From Haladaptatus cibarius D43 (lineage in GTDB: Archaea > Halobacteriota > Halobacteria > Halobacteriales > Haladaptataceae), in NCBI RefSeq assembly GCF_000710615.1, contig NZ_JDTH01000002.1, positions 1,852,082 through 1,916,081 of the forward strand: a DNA stretch of 64,000 bases, written 5' to 3'. Below the pieces are notes generated by a model. It was given only the letters and a program-made list of their open reading frames with translations, searched no databases and was not told the origin of the DNA. Position 1 is the first letter of the stretch. Every line of letters starts with the position of its first letter. Shown here in pieces: positions 43,482 through 51,884 of this stretch. A program made the position numbers and the translations under genes.

Positions 43482-43868
43482 CGGCTGAGGGGAGTAAGCC
43501 CCCTTCTGTTCGGCTCGGCATTCGGCTAAGCGTCCGCACCGTGTGTCCGAGCTACCATGATGGCACGGACTTGCACCGGCAAGGATTCGCCGTTCCATCC
43601 ATTCTTCGTGGTCCGCGCACTGACTGAGTCAGTACGACGTGGCGTGACGAAGTCACGCGCCCTTAGTGGGTTAACTCCCTCCCCTCTCGGGTCGGTTCGC
43701 ACACTGCATCGGTCACACGAAGTGGTCTCGTTTCTGTTCCAGAGCCAGTGGTTTCCCACTCCGGACTTGCGTCCGGTTGCCTGCTCGGACGGTGGGGGGA
43801 CTTTCCTCACGTGGGTTCCGACGTACTATCGGAACCGTCGTCCGCGGGAACCGAGCTCCCTCTGCCGG
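43482..43868 (-). ncRNA. rnpB: RNase P RNA
   Basis: On the minus strand the 5' part contains GTGAGGAAAGTCCCCCC (about 43797-43813), the universal CR-I element of RNase P RNA. The 3' part contains ACAGAAGGGGGCTTACTC (about 43494-43511), the CR-V element. The ends can pair as helix P1 (CGGC-A-GAGGGAG near 43867 with CTCCCCTC-A-GCCG near 43482). The length of about 387 nt is normal for an archaeal type A RNA, which matures the 5' ends of tRNAs. A TATA box lies 25 bp upstream. No protein frame in this span is credible. Confidence 0.93.
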
Positions 43869-43889
43869 GGAAAACTAGTTCATACTCGC

Positions 43890-43896
43890 GTTTAAG
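43890..43896 (-). promoter_or_regulatory. RNase P RNA promoter
   Basis: Minus-strand CTTAAAC, a TATA-like box centred 25 bp before the predicted RNA 5' end at 43868. The agreement of box position and P1 pairing supports both calls. Confidence 0.6.
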
Positions 43897-43982
43897 CCGT
43901 TCGGTCTTCGTAGTCATGGGGGCTTAAAGCCAGCCAGATTGAAGGGAAGCGTTGAAGATGCTTCTGTGCATAAGCAACTTGT

Positions 43983-44585
43983 ATGTCTGAGGCACAGGCA
44001 GTAGCCCTCTCTTACGAGGATGGCACGCGCGCGGTAGAACTCGCACGGGAGGCAGTAAATTCGTATGTTATCAATGGGCAACGAGAGCAACCGGGGAGTA
44101 TGCGAGAAGCATTCTACGCCCGGACGGGCGTCTTCGTCCGGCTGGAGTCCACCCGTGGGCGCGGCAGTCTCCGTGGGTGCGCTGGTGCCTACGACACGAG
44201 CGAACAGTTAGGACACCAAATCGTCGATTCCGCCATCGCGGCGGCAAGCGGCGACTCCTGCGGGTCGGAAATCGAACCCGCCGAGTTGTCGAATCTCAAC
44301 ATCTCCGTGTTCATCGTCGAAAACACGATGTTGACCGACAACCCAACGCGAGACATGACGTTGGGTCGCCACGGTGTCGCGGTCGAAGGCCACGGCAAGC
44401 ACGCGTGGATGTACCCGACGCTCCCCACCGAACACAACTGGAGCGAATTCGAGTATCTCGACCGAGCGTGTCGAAAAGCAGGACTTCCCCACGGCGCGTG
44501 GGAAGAAGACGACGTGTTCGTCACCCTCATCGAAGGGCCAGTGTTCCGCGAGCGGAAACCCGAAGGAAGTATCGAACGGATTTAA
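43983..44585 (+). CDS. AMMECR1 domain protein
   Basis: A 200-residue protein of the AMMECR1/TIGR00296 family. The diagnostic LRGCAGAY segment (normally LRGCIG) is at about residues 60-67, and the second conserved block GRHGVAVEGHGKHAWMYPTLPTEHNW near 125-150 is present. The family occurs in archaea and eukaryotes and has no proven enzyme activity; the conserved Cys suggests a catalytic or binding role. It is divergent from the RNase P RNA gene. Confidence 0.9.
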   Translation: MSEAQAVALSYEDGTRAVELAREAVNSYVINGQREQPGSMREAFYARTGVFVRLESTRGRGSLRGCAGAYDTSEQLGHQIVDSAIAAASGDSCGSEIEPAELSNLNISVFIVENTMLTDNPTRDMTLGRHGVAVEGHGKHAWMYPTLPTEHNWSEFEYLDRACRKAGLPHGAWEEDDVFVTLIEGPVFRERKPEGSIERI

Positions 44586-44629
44586 AATCGACCAATCGAG
44601 CGAAGATAGAACGTAGAAATCGACCAAAT

Positions 44630-45775
44630 TCAGAAATCCACCAGCGAAGCGTCGTCGCGGGCGCGACGAGCGGCAGTGTCAATATCGAACTCTCGAACGA
44701 TTTTACCGTCACGAATGAGCGGTTGCAGTAGCGGTTCGCCGTCAGCATCAGGTTCGTGACGCGCGAGGGAAACGTGATGGCCACCGTCTGCGGTTCGATA
44801 CACCTGTTTTTTACCCGAGAGTTTCCCGCGTTTTGCCACCGGTTTATCGTTGATTTCCACGATGTCGAGCGCAAAATCGACCGGTTCCGCACTGGTGATG
44901 TGACTGCCGACGCCGAATCCCGCCGCCACATCGCGGAGTTCGCGGAGTTCTTTGGGGCCGAGGCCCCCGCTGGCGAAGATGTCCACGTCCTCGAAGCCGT
45001 GGGAATCCAGTTCCCAGTGCAGTTCGCGTAGTATGTGTCGGAAGTCTCCCCGGCGCGACCCCGTGGTGTCGATTCTGACGCTATCCAAGGAGTCGCCGAG
45101 TGCGTTCGCCGCGCGAAGCACCTCGTCTTTTTCGTCGGAAAAAGTGTCACAGAGTGCGACACGGGGAACGTCGTCGCCGACTGCCGCATCGAATGCGCGC
45201 CACGCTTCTTCCTGTTTGCCACTGCCGAAACAGATGAGAAGCGCATGGGGCATGGTGCCGCTCGGTTCCTTGCCGAGGATTTCACCCGCCGCGACGTGTG
45301 AAAAGCCGTCCAATCCCGCGACGAGAGCCGAGCGTTCTACTACTGCGGCAATCGACGGATGGACGTGTCGCGCGCCGAAACTCACGATTTGGGAGTCCGG
45401 CGCAGCGACGCGCGCTTCGAGTGCGTTCGTCGCCATTCCCGAGGCGTGAGACAGAAAGCCGAGAAGCGAAGTTTCGTGTCGCGCGAAATCGAGATAGTTG
45501 CCTTCGATGGTACACACCGGCCCGCCGTCGAACAGTCGGCCCTCTTCCATCGCGTCCACGTCGATTGGCAATCCGGCGAGGAGATTGGCCGCGTCTTTCA
45601 GTCCGGCAAGCAGTTCGAACTCGCCCGTCGGGAACTGGTCGGCAGTCACCTCGGCGACGACGTGCGGATTCTTCCCCGCGGCTTCGAGAGTCGTTTCGGT
45701 ACGCAAAAAGTAGGCGTCCGTCGCGGTTCCGTCACGAATCGCATCCTCCGAAACCACGTCGAATCGGTCGCTCAC
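44630..45775 (-). CDS. Nicotinate phosphoribosyltransferase
   Basis: A 381-residue NAPRTase-like enzyme that makes nicotinate mononucleotide from nicotinate and PRPP (NAD salvage). Visible blocks are TDAYFLRT, VSFGARHVHPS, RIDTTGSRRGDF (phosphate binding) and FASGGLGPKEL. The GTG start at 45775 (VSDRFDVVSEDAIRDG) matches how haloarchaeal homologues begin; an ATG at 45829 would add 18 unlikely residues. A nicotinamidase gene, which makes its substrate, lies 1.7 kb away. Confidence 0.87.
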   Translation of the reverse strand: MSDRFDVVSEDAIRDGTATDAYFLRTETTLEAAGKNPHVVAEVTADQFPTGEFELLAGLKDAANLLAGLPIDVDAMEEGRLFDGGPVCTIEGNYLDFARHETSLLGFLSHASGMATNALEARVAAPDSQIVSFGARHVHPSIAAVVERSALVAGLDGFSHVAAGEILGKEPSGTMPHALLICFGSGKQEEAWRAFDAAVGDDVPRVALCDTFSDEKDEVLRAANALGDSLDSVRIDTTGSRRGDFRHILRELHWELDSHGFEDVDIFASGGLGPKELRELRDVAAGFGVGSHITSAEPVDFALDIVEINDKPVAKRGKLSGKKQVYRTADGGHHVSLARHEPDADGEPLLQPLIRDGKIVREFDIDTAARRARDDASLVDF

Positions 45776-45865
45776 GCGAACCACCTGTTGCTCATACCGG
45801 GGGTATTCCCCGCGACAGCGAAAAACCACCGGGTTTGTCGGGCAGAGAATCGGAAAAAGTTAGAG

Positions 45866-47365
45866 CTATGCCTGCGGCGCGGAATTGCGTCGAACGTCCG
45901 AAAGGTCGTTGACCGTCGGCGCGTTCACGATAACGACGGTGTCGCCGTTCTGCTGGACGTAGAAGGCGTCACCGAAACCGGTGCTGTCCGGTACCGTCCA
46001 CGTGTTCTGTCGGCCATCCACCTGCTTTGCGTTGCGATAGTTGAGCAGTCGTTTGTAGCCGTCCACGAACTCCGTAGCGTCCTTGTTCGAGTCCCATTTG
46101 GTTTTAAAGACGTATCCCGTCTCGTTTCTCGGCGTGTTGTCGTTCGTGTAGGCGACGATTTTGTCGCCGTCCCAGCCTTCGGTCGGCGTACTTTGGTAGT
46201 TCAGCGGGTCGAAATCCTGTGGATTACCCTCGCTATCCCTGTTGATGAACCCGTTGGCGGGAATAACCGGCGCGCGCTGACTCTCGTAGGCGGGGTACAT
46301 GAACATCGAGAAGATGCCCGCTTCGCCGACTTCACCGAAGTTCGGACGGCCCTCGGGTTTCAGACGCTCCCAACCGTTGCTGGTTCTGTCCTGCACGGTA
46401 ATCTGTGCTGGCTCGTCGTCGGGATACTTTTCGGGGTGGATTACCTGCTCGGTGCTGGCGGGTGGATTTTCGTAGAGTGCGTTGACATCCTCCCAGCCCT
46501 GTTCTTCGTGGATTTGTTTTACGAACGGCGGGCCGTCGCTGTACGGTTGGAATTTGAGCAGATACGGGCCGATGTTGGCGAGTTGGCCCCCGCCACTGCT
46601 TTCGCTCTCGTCGGGCATCAGGCACGTTCCCTGCCACGCGTTGTTACACCGCTGTTCGTAGAGATAGTCGAGATAGTTGCCGTCGCCCTCGACGACGCCG
46701 TCGATGGCGTTGTGTCGCTCACGGGTGGATTGGTCGAACGAGTCGAAGCCGAACTTCTGGTCTTGGAGCGCGTGGAACAACTCCTGTGACAGCGTAATCT
46801 CGTTCATCTTGGGCGAGCTCTGGTTGTTCGAGATGATGACGATGGACTCCTCTCCGGGGCTGTAGTAGCCGCCGACCGACGTTCCGGAGTTTTGGGTCTG
46901 CACCGCAATGGAGTCGGTCGATTCGTCAATCATCATCAGCGCCTCGAATTTGACGTTGTCGAACAGCGTGCGCTTCGGTGGCGACGTCTGTTTTCCCTGC
47001 TCGCTCCGGAACTCGTCGCGCGCGATAACTTTTACCGGAACTTTCTTATCGAACTCCAGTCCTCGAATCTTCTCGACGCGGGCCATCGAGCGACTGACGA
47101 CGGCGTCGAGTTCCGAATCGTTCAGTCCGTCGTTACGGGTCACATTGACCGTCTCGTTGAACCAGTAGCCTTCCTCCCATCCTAGCACGTCGGATTCGGG
47201 GTCGGGTGGGTGAACTGCTTGTTTCTCGCCCGATGGAGTGTCATCGGGGGCTTGCGTCGTGTTCGTCACGTCGGGGTCGTCCGTGGTCGTGTCCTCGGTG
47301 GGAGTCGATGAACACCCAGCTAAGACGAGCATGAGAGCGACCGCGACAACGGTAATCGTTCGCAT
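45866..47365 (-). CDS. Hvo_1808-type surface lipoprotein
   Basis: A 499-residue secreted lipoprotein (VVAVALMLVLAGC, then a Thr/Asp-rich linker). It matches the haloarchaeal Hvo_1808 family of surface proteins. The central ITLSQELFHALQDQKFGFDS looks like a metallopeptidase helix in which the first His of HExxH is replaced by Gln (QELFH), so it is probably a catalytically inactive or altered relative. It ends with a compact domain (NGDTVVIVNAPTVNDL). It lies outside the membrane; substrate or partner unknown. Confidence 0.8.
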   Translation of the reverse strand: MRTITVVAVALMLVLAGCSSTPTEDTTTDDPDVTNTTQAPDDTPSGEKQAVHPPDPESDVLGWEEGYWFNETVNVTRNDGLNDSELDAVVSRSMARVEKIRGLEFDKKVPVKVIARDEFRSEQGKQTSPPKRTLFDNVKFEALMMIDESTDSIAVQTQNSGTSVGGYYSPGEESIVIISNNQSSPKMNEITLSQELFHALQDQKFGFDSFDQSTRERHNAIDGVVEGDGNYLDYLYEQRCNNAWQGTCLMPDESESSGGGQLANIGPYLLKFQPYSDGPPFVKQIHEEQGWEDVNALYENPPASTEQVIHPEKYPDDEPAQITVQDRTSNGWERLKPEGRPNFGEVGEAGIFSMFMYPAYESQRAPVIPANGFINRDSEGNPQDFDPLNYQSTPTEGWDGDKIVAYTNDNTPRNETGYVFKTKWDSNKDATEFVDGYKRLLNYRNAKQVDGRQNTWTVPDSTGFGDAFYVQQNGDTVVIVNAPTVNDLSDVRRNSAPQA

Positions 47366-47477
47366 TCCTGTAGGGGACAGGTAGGACTACTGTGTAAAAA
47401 AGGTCGTGAATGTGACGTGACACAACAGATGTGTTACCTTCGAAACGGTTTGGTGGGAACCTGACGTAGGATGCGAC

Positions 47478-48050
47478 ATGAACTTCGACCCAGATTCGAC
47501 CGCCGTCGTCGTCGTTGACATGCAAAACGGCTTCTGTCACCCGGACGGAAGCCTTTACGCGCCGGGGAGTGAGGGCGTTTTCGACCGAATTCAAGAACTT
47601 CTCGCACGCGCGCGCGAGTCAGGTGCGTCCGCGGTGTTCACCCGCGACGTTCACCCGCCGGAGCAGTTCGAGGACGCGCACTACTACGACGAGTTCGACC
47701 GCTGGGGAGAACACGTCGTCGAAGGGACGTGGGAAACCGAAATCGTGGACGAACTCGACGTGCGCGAGGACGACCACGTCGTCACGAAACACACCTACGA
47801 CGCCTTCTACCAGACCGATCTCGAAGGCTATCTCGATACTCACGGCATCAAAGACCTGCTCATCTGCGGAACGCTGGCAAACGTCTGTGTCCTCCACACC
47901 GCCGGAAGCGCGGGATTGCGGGATTTCAAGCCGGTCATCGTGGAGGACGCCGTGGGATACATCGAAGAAGGTCACAAGGAGTACGCAGTGGAACACTCGG
48001 CGTGGTTGTTCGGGGAAGGCGTGGAGTTAGACGACGTTGAGTTTTCGTAA
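47478..48050 (+). CDS. pncA: Nicotinamidase / isochorismatase family hydrolase
   Basis: A 190-residue hydrolase with the catalytic triad of nicotinamidases: Asp14 (VVVVDMQNGF), Lys104 (VVTKHTYDAF) and Cys137 (GTLANVCVLHTA). A metal-site pattern DVHPPEQF follows the second strand. It converts nicotinamide to nicotinate, the substrate of the phosphoribosyltransferase encoded nearby on the opposite strand. Other cysteine-hydrolase specificities are possible, but context favours NAD salvage. Confidence 0.85.
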   Translation: MNFDPDSTAVVVVDMQNGFCHPDGSLYAPGSEGVFDRIQELLARARESGASAVFTRDVHPPEQFEDAHYYDEFDRWGEHVVEGTWETEIVDELDVREDDHVVTKHTYDAFYQTDLEGYLDTHGIKDLLICGTLANVCVLHTAGSAGLRDFKPVIVEDAVGYIEEGHKEYAVEHSAWLFGEGVELDDVEFS

Positions 48051-48075
48051 GGGATTCGAACCCGAAATCGGCGGT

Positions 48076-48105
48076 TTGGTGGGCAGGCCGTGACCTGCCC
48101 GCCAA
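48076..48105. terminator. Strong hairpin downstream of the nicotinamidase gene
   Basis: Twelve-base arms TTGGTGGGCAGG and CCTGCCCGCCAA around a 6-nt loop, with one non-Watson-Crick position, start 25 bp after the nicotinamidase stop. It can form in RNA from either strand. No U-run follows, so it may be a 3'-end processing or stability element rather than a true terminator. Confidence 0.5.
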
Positions 48106-48148
48106 GTAGCCAAACGAACCAACAGCACGGAACTCGAACTCCAAACCA

Positions 48149-48622
48149 GTGCCAGCACACGACCACAATTCGGACGGCCCGGAAGACGACGTGAACTATC
48201 GAGGACACCCCGAAAAGTACGTCGAGAACTACGAACTCGACGGAAGCGAAAAAGGCGTGTTCAAAGTCGAACCGTACAAATCCGAACTGCTTCCGCACTG
48301 GTCGTATGCCGACCCCGAATCAGCAGAAGAGTCGGCGAAGAAACTGTTCGAACAGTACGAAACGTACCGCGAGAACGACGACTTCATCGGGATGGATATG
48401 GCGCGAAAATACTGCCAGATGGGGTTTACGAGAGCAATGCGCTACGCGAAATATCCCGGCGGGAAGAAGTACGACGACGATGGCGAAGAACGAGAACCGG
48501 AACGCTGGGCCGACCCCGAAAAGCGCGAAGCGGCGAAAATTTTTAAACGAAGATGGGACGAGATTCGCCACGATGAAAGATACCAGACGTTGAAAGAAAA
48601 CCATCGAAATCGCACGCAGTAG
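48149..48622 (+). CDS. DUF4385 family protein
   Basis: A 157-residue acidic soluble protein with a GTG start at 48149. The segment DFIGMDMARKYCQMGFTRAMRYAKYPGGKKY is the hallmark of DUF4385, and HWSYADPESAEESAKKLFEQY precedes it. The C-terminus is charged and helical. No function is known. It is a haloarchaeal/bacterial family without catalytic motifs. Confidence 0.85.
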   Translation: MPAHDHNSDGPEDDVNYRGHPEKYVENYELDGSEKGVFKVEPYKSELLPHWSYADPESAEESAKKLFEQYETYRENDDFIGMDMARKYCQMGFTRAMRYAKYPGGKKYDDDGEEREPERWADPEKREAAKIFKRRWDEIRHDERYQTLKENHRNRTQ

Positions 48623-48658
48623 TTAGCCAACCTTCGAACGAGTAGATGCCCGACGGAC

Positions 48659-49567
48659 TCAGTGGATACTCACGGAAATCGAGTCCCCGGCCGAAAAGTC
48701 GTGGCCCGGGCAGACGAGTTTCGCGCCGAACTGCTCGCGCGCGACGAACAGCGAGAGGCCGGTAATCGGCGTTCCGTTCACGCGAATTTCCACGTCGTTC
48801 CACGTCACGGTTCGTCCGTCGGCGCTGCCGACGGACGAATTCAAAAGCGAGACCGAATCAGAACTATCGGTGGCCGAATCGGAACACCCACTTCGGTTTC
48901 CCAGCGCGCCGCCGCCCTCGTAATGTGGGAGTCCGCCGTCGAGTACGGTAGTTTCATCGCCTGTAATACCAGCGATTCCGACGAATCGTTCGCCCGGCGC
49001 AGGATGCGTCGGTGAATCGAGGACGACGAAGGTGTCGCCAGTGGCGACCACGCGACCTGACCCGTCCCATGCAAGCGGTTCGATTTCGACCGGGCACTCC
49101 ATCGGAAGCGACCCAGAGGCACGAACCGGGTTCGAATCTTGCGGACGAAAGCCGAGGTGGATGTGGTTTGCGACCCACGGCGCGAAGAATCCCGAGCGAA
49201 CCATCTCGCCCAGCGAGTCACCGATTTCGATCCAGTTGCCGGGTTCGACGCCGGGCTTTACGTGGAGCATCCGAGCTAGATAGTCGCCGGTATCGACCAC
49301 GATGAGATAGTCCTGCGCCACGGCGTAGTGTTTCCGCGGAGCGGTCACCGTCCGCGTTTCGACCACTTCGCCAGCGACAGGACTGGGCGCGCTCGTCTCG
49401 CGGGTCGCTTCGCTCCCCACTCGACTGTCCGACCCTCGGAAACCATCGCTACCGGGATACAGGTCGATAGCACAGCCCTCGTCGTGGGCGGTGTAAGGGG
49501 AGTTGTAGAGCGAAAAGCGCGGATAGCGCGACAGAACCTCCGGCGGAAGTCCGACCATGCAACCCAC
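48659..49567 (-). CDS. M23/LytM-like fold protein, haloarchaeal
   Basis: A 302-residue protein. The N-terminal half has YTAHDEGCAIDLYPG, then APSPVAGEVVETR, and later ANHIHLGFRPQ. These are the H-x(n)-D, central turn and HxH elements of LytM/M23 duplicated-hybrid-motif peptidases, in the right order. The C-terminal third is Ser/Asp-rich and ends in a beta-rich tail. Archaea lack peptidoglycan, so the substrate would be different or the domain may only bind metal or ligands. No signal peptide is seen. It is divergent from the lipoate-ligase gene. Confidence 0.6.
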   Translation of the reverse strand: MGCMVGLPPEVLSRYPRFSLYNSPYTAHDEGCAIDLYPGSDGFRGSDSRVGSEATRETSAPSPVAGEVVETRTVTAPRKHYAVAQDYLIVVDTGDYLARMLHVKPGVEPGNWIEIGDSLGEMVRSGFFAPWVANHIHLGFRPQDSNPVRASGSLPMECPVEIEPLAWDGSGRVVATGDTFVVLDSPTHPAPGERFVGIAGITGDETTVLDGGLPHYEGGGALGNRSGCSDSATDSSDSVSLLNSSVGSADGRTVTWNDVEIRVNGTPITGLSLFVAREQFGAKLVCPGHDFSAGDSISVSIH

Positions 49568-49612
49568 TCTAGACCGAGTGCGTTTACATACGTCGGGTTA
49601 CAATGGAATGCT

Positions 49613-50302
49613 ATGCGCGTGCTTCGTGGGCGGGCCGAAACGCGAGACGAAGACCGGACGGTCACCGCCACGATGCTCACAGAGACGGCAGACAGCGGTG
49701 AGGCCGCGGTTCGGGTGTGGACACCCCACCGACAAATCGCGTTCGGTCGGCGGGACGCCCGCGCCGATGGATTCGATGTGGCGAAATCGGTTGCCGAAAC
49801 CTGCGGGCTCGAACCCATCGAGCGAAGCGTCGGCGGACGAGCAGTCGCCTACACCGGAACGACAGTTGCCTTCGCCCACACGGTTCCACTCGCGGATATG
49901 CGACGAGGGATGGAAGAGCGGTACGCCGAAACGACCGAGGCAGTTCAGCGGGCCTTCTGGCGACTCGGCGTTCCAGCCCAACGCGGCGAACCGCCGCGGT
50001 CGTTCTGTCCGGGAGACTATTCGCTCCAGTGGAACGGAAAGCTCGCCGGAGTCGCACAGCGAGTCAGAACGGGATCAGCACTGGTTTCGGGCGTCGTCGT
50101 CGTGGACGGCCACGACGAAATCGCAAGCGTCCTCGACCCGATTTATGCGGCGCTCGACGTGCCCTTCGACCCGGGTTCGGTCGGCAGTATCGCCAAAGCA
50201 GACGGAGATGCAGACCCCGAATTTGTCATCGAAACCATCGAAGCCCTGCTGGTCGGCGATGCGGAAGTGACGGTCGAACACGTCGGCGACCGAGAGATTT
50301 AG
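49613..50302 (+). CDS. Lipoate-protein ligase A family protein
   Basis: A 229-residue biotin/lipoate protein ligase family enzyme. Seen are VWTPHRQIAFGRRDA, RSVGGRAVAYT (the GG-x-A-V motif) and the catalytic Lys143 in WNGKLAGVAQR. It probably transfers lipoate or octanoate to E2/H proteins of oxo-acid dehydrogenase or glycine cleavage complexes. The start is ATG 49613; the frame is open upstream but antisense to the M23-like gene and not coding. It is 25 bp upstream of dihydroorotase, likely one transcript. Confidence 0.82.
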   Translation: MRVLRGRAETRDEDRTVTATMLTETADSGEAAVRVWTPHRQIAFGRRDARADGFDVAKSVAETCGLEPIERSVGGRAVAYTGTTVAFAHTVPLADMRRGMEERYAETTEAVQRAFWRLGVPAQRGEPPRSFCPGDYSLQWNGKLAGVAQRVRTGSALVSGVVVVDGHDEIASVLDPIYAALDVPFDPGSVGSIAKADGDADPEFVIETIEALLVGDAEVTVEHVGDREI

Positions 50303-50327
50303 GACGGTTCCCAAACCACTCGCGGGT

Positions 50328-51605
50328 ATGCTTACCATTCGGAACGCAACGCTCGCCGACGGGAGCAAGCGAGACGTTCGCATCGACACCGACGCAGGAC
50401 GGATTTCCGCAATCGGGTCGTCGCTCACGGAATCGGGCGAGGCCATCGACGCCACAGGGAAACTCCTTCTTCCGGGCGCAATCGACGCCCACGTTCATTT
50501 CCGCCAGCCCGGGTTTTCGCACAAAGAGACGTGGGAAACCGGAAGCAAGAGTGCGGCGGCGGGCGGCGTCACGACCGTCGTAGACCAACCGAACACCAAC
50601 CCGCCGACGATAGACGGTGAGTCGTTCGACGAGAAGGCGGAATTGGCGAAAGCTTCGTACATCGACTACGGAATCAACGGCGGCGTTACGCCCGAGTGGA
50701 ACCCGGAATCACTGTTTGACCGCCCGGTGCTCGCGCTCGGCGAGGTGTTTCTCGCGGATTCGACGGGGAAGATGGGAATAGAGGAAGACTTATTCCGCAA
50801 AGCGGCCGAACGCGCCACCGACGACTATCTCGTCGTGACGGTTCACGCCGAGGATGCGGATTTGTTCGATGAGGACGCAAAATCGCGGGACGGCGACGAT
50901 TCGGATGCGTGGAGTGCCTACCGCACTGCAGAGGCCGAGGCCGCCGCCGTGGAGCGCGCCTGTGAAATCGGGGACGAACTCGGCGCGCGATTACACATTG
51001 CACACACCAGCACGCCCGAGGGCATCGACGCCGCACAGGAAATCGGCGCGACGTGCGAGGTGACGCCGCATCATCTGTTCCTCTCGCGCAACAACGCAGA
51101 CGAACTCGGAACCTTCGGGCGGATGAATCCGCCGCTCAGGAGCGAAAAACGGCGGGAAGAAGTGTTCGCGCGCGTTGCGGACGGAACGGTCGATATGATT
51201 GCGACAGACCACGCACCGCACACCCGCGAGGAGAAGGACGCAAGCATCTGGGACGCACCGAGCGGCGTGCCCGGCGTCGAAACGATGCTTCCACTCCTGC
51301 TTGAAGAGGCCCGGAAAGGAAATCTAAGTTATGACCGAGTAGCAGACCTGACCGCCCGGAATCCGTCGAAGGTATTCGGTATGCCGCGAAAAGGTCGCAT
51401 CGAGGAGGGCAGAATGGCCGACCTCGTGCTGGTTGACCCCGACGAAACCCGTGAAATTCGTGGCGACGACCTCCACTCGAAATGCGGCTGGACGCCGTTC
51501 GAAGGCTGGACGGGTGTCTTCCCCGAACTGACGATGGTTCGCGGAAACGTGGTGTTCGAGGACGGCGAGTTCGGAGAAGCAGTCGGGGAGAACGTTCGAG
51601 GATAG
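50328..51605 (+). CDS. pyrC: Dihydroorotase
   Basis: A 425-residue amidohydrolase-superfamily enzyme that closes the pyrimidine ring (carbamoyl aspartate to dihydroorotate). The metal motif is DAHVHFRQPGF, the conserved GGVTTVVDQPNTNPP follows, later ligands are in HIAHTSTPEG and VTPHHLFLS, and the catalytic Asp is in ATDHAPHTREEKD. It follows the lipoate ligase gene by 25 bp. Confidence 0.93.
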   Translation: MLTIRNATLADGSKRDVRIDTDAGRISAIGSSLTESGEAIDATGKLLLPGAIDAHVHFRQPGFSHKETWETGSKSAAAGGVTTVVDQPNTNPPTIDGESFDEKAELAKASYIDYGINGGVTPEWNPESLFDRPVLALGEVFLADSTGKMGIEEDLFRKAAERATDDYLVVTVHAEDADLFDEDAKSRDGDDSDAWSAYRTAEAEAAAVERACEIGDELGARLHIAHTSTPEGIDAAQEIGATCEVTPHHLFLSRNNADELGTFGRMNPPLRSEKRREEVFARVADGTVDMIATDHAPHTREEKDASIWDAPSGVPGVETMLPLLLEEARKGNLSYDRVADLTARNPSKVFGMPRKGRIEEGRMADLVLVDPDETREIRGDDLHSKCGWTPFEGWTGVFPELTMVRGNVVFEDGEFGEAVGENVRG

Positions 51606-51642
51606 CCCGAATTATTTAAAAGTTCGATAGAGTAGGAAGTGT

Positions 51643-51840
51643 ATGCAAGCCGTCGTCCTCGCCGCCGGAAAAGGAATGTGCCTCCGACCGCTGACCGACG
51701 AGAAACCGAAGGCGGAGTCGATTCAGCGACTCGTGGACGAAAAGACGATGCTAGCGATGACGGCGGACGGATGGTCGGTGAACGTTAACATGCCCGAAGA
51801 ACGGGGACTAGCGGAACGGAGACTGAAAAACAGTACGTGA
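51643..51840 (+). pseudogene. Internally deleted sugar nucleotidyltransferase remnant
   Basis: A 65-codon frame that opens MQAVVLAAGKGMCLRPLTDEKPKA, the start of sugar-1-phosphate nucleotidyltransferases. The signature GxGTRLRP has become GMCLRP. After about 28 residues it jumps to DGWSVNVNMPEERGLAERRL, which looks like the C-terminal end of the same family (typically W-x-V-N-x-x-x-x-x-x-x-A-E). About 200 codons are therefore missing from the middle. It is almost certainly non-functional. Confidence 0.65.
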
Positions 51841-51884
51841 CAGCCGTCACGATTAGGCACTGCGAGGCCGAACGTCAACGTGTC

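Noticed and set aside
43493-43895. Open frames of about 95-112 codons on both strands at 43.5-43.9 kb
   Set aside because: They fall inside the RNase P RNA gene.
48040-48125. tRNA-like T-arm on the minus strand (GGGTTCGAATCCC) after the nicotinamidase gene
   Set aside because: Only three base pairs form in the T-stem, no matching acceptor, D-arm or 7-nt anticodon loop can be drawn, and it overlaps the end of the coding region.
49328-49612. Upstream extension of the lipoate ligase frame
   Set aside because: It is antisense to the M23-like gene and lacks protein-like composition; ATG 49613 gives the normal N-terminus.
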